NCBI RefSeq assembly: GCF_001649575.2 | Contig: NC_051433.1 | Location: forward strand, 11,358,588-11,422,587 | Source of the DNA: Kryptolebias marmoratus | Lineage: Eukaryota > Chordata > Actinopteri > Cyprinodontiformes > Rivulidae | Length of the DNA: 64,000 bases | Direction: 5' to 3' | In this document: positions 63,482 through 64,000 of the stretch, in pieces | Position numbering within the stretch: the first letter of the stretch is position 1 | Layout: every line of letters begins with the position of its first letter | Notes under the pieces: model-generated | What the model saw: only the letters and a program-made list of their open reading frames with translations | Databases searched by the model: none | Told to the model about the DNA's origin: nothing | Position numbers and translations under genes: made by a program

Positions 63482-63549
63482 TTGGTCTAAAGGTTCGGGT
63501 AATGGAAATGGTGGGGGCTGCAGTGAGGTAGTTTGTCCATCTGCAGTGT
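63482..63549 (-). other. 5' part of the RS1-like exon with a short upstream ORF
   Basis: Between the acceptor and the RS1-like Met is a 17-codon frame, ATG GAC AAA ... CTT TAG, ending 5 bases before that Met. The RS1 frame itself is open across this piece. Confidence 0.5.
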
Positions 63550-63859
63550 CTAATATGGGAGAAGATATAACTGTGAATCAATCAACGGGGAAGCAGTGAG
63601 CACCATCTAATGTTGTTGCTTTAAATAATGCAAACCAGAAAACTTCAGAAAAGAGTGCAGATAATTTATAAATTATGCTATTTTATTTATTTATTTATTT
63701 ACAATTTTAGGTGTATGTCTACTCAGAATTAACACACAAATATGTGAAAAAAAACAAAAAACAAACATCCACTCAGCAGCAAAATAAAAGCAAAACAAAC
63801 TAATAAAATAAATAGCAATGGACTCAGCACCGGCAATGGACTTGTGAATTTTGCAGTAC

Positions 63860-63908
63860 CTGGTTGGTCGGGCCCTCTTCAGCGGTCTCCAAATGCATCA
63901 GTGCTGTC
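63860..63908 (-). CDS. Possible last coding exon of ddi2 (partial)
   Basis: A 49-base segment between acceptor CCTGAGCAG and donor CAG|GTACTG. One frame reads DSTDAFGDR then stop, loosely like the DDI2 end (AEDAERQKP). If right, the stop falls in this exon and RS1 lies in the ddi2 3' UTR, as in mammals. The resemblance is weak, and the remaining ddi2 exons would be outside the window. Confidence 0.25.
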
Positions 63909-64000
63909 CTGCTCAGGGGTTAGGGCACACACCACACACATCATGCAAAGGGACGGAGAAAGTTAGCAGTCACACACAGGGCATGCAACCAAACTATCGG

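Overview
This is vertebrate genomic DNA, almost certainly from a teleost fish. The evidence is multi-exon genes with GT-AG introns, fish-type dispersed repeats (a LINE tail ending in ATGG repeats, a Tc1-like transposase relic, MITE-like inverted-repeat elements), many microsatellites, and a gene set matching human chromosome 1p36. Two N runs (34114-34179 and 35665-35898) show it is a draft assembly. I could not identify the species. All exon structures below were built by hand from splice sites, reading frame and protein similarity; there is no transcript evidence.

Layout, left to right. 1-10143 (+): gnb1, G-protein beta-1, nine coding exons, 340 aa. 11583-15165 (+): tardbp (TDP-43), five coding exons, 402 aa, with a long 3' UTR. 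16128-17688 (-): cenps (MHF1), five exons, 110 aa, convergent with tardbp. 19473-20264 (-): rbp7, four exons, 135 aa. 20726-21988 (+): an unrecognised 155-aa multipass membrane protein, six exons, head-to-head with rbp7. 22000-24900: repeats, including a MITE-like element nested in a LINE remnant. 24907-28509 (-): h6pd, 788 aa, with a candidate noncoding first exon near 32214. 32300-40200: a long gene-free stretch with microsatellites, gaps and repeats. 40222-52145 (+): epha2, seventeen coding exons, 973 aa. 54441-55370 (+): a very short HSPB7-like small heat-shock protein. 55661-57280 (+): rsg1/cplane2, 251 aa. 58139-60815 (-): arhgef19-like RhoGEF, 572 aa, ending at the PH domain without the SH3 domain of the mammalian protein. 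62069-63549 (-): an RSC1A1 (RS1)-like reading frame with a C-terminal UBA domain, probably lying behind ddi2, whose remaining exons run off the right edge.

The neighbours are not a functional operon; they are a conserved synteny block. Genes that in human are spread over 1p36.33 (GNB1), 1p36.22 (TARDBP, CENPS, RBP7, H6PD) and 1p36.13 (HSPB7, EPHA2, ARHGEF19, RSG1, DDI2/RSC1A1) are packed into 64 kb here. Functional themes are G-protein and Rho signalling (gnb1, epha2, arhgef19), planar polarity and cilia (rsg1), RNA and chromosome maintenance (tardbp, cenps) and ER/retinoid metabolism (h6pd, rbp7).

I found no prokaryote-style system, CRISPR array, or rRNA or tRNA gene. The points most worth a second look are the RS1-like gene and its relation to ddi2, the SH3-less ARHGEF19, the truncated HSPB7-like protein, the unidentified membrane protein, a strong splice donor overlapping the tardbp stop codon, a perfect X-box palindrome in epha2 intron 3, and the nested repeats.
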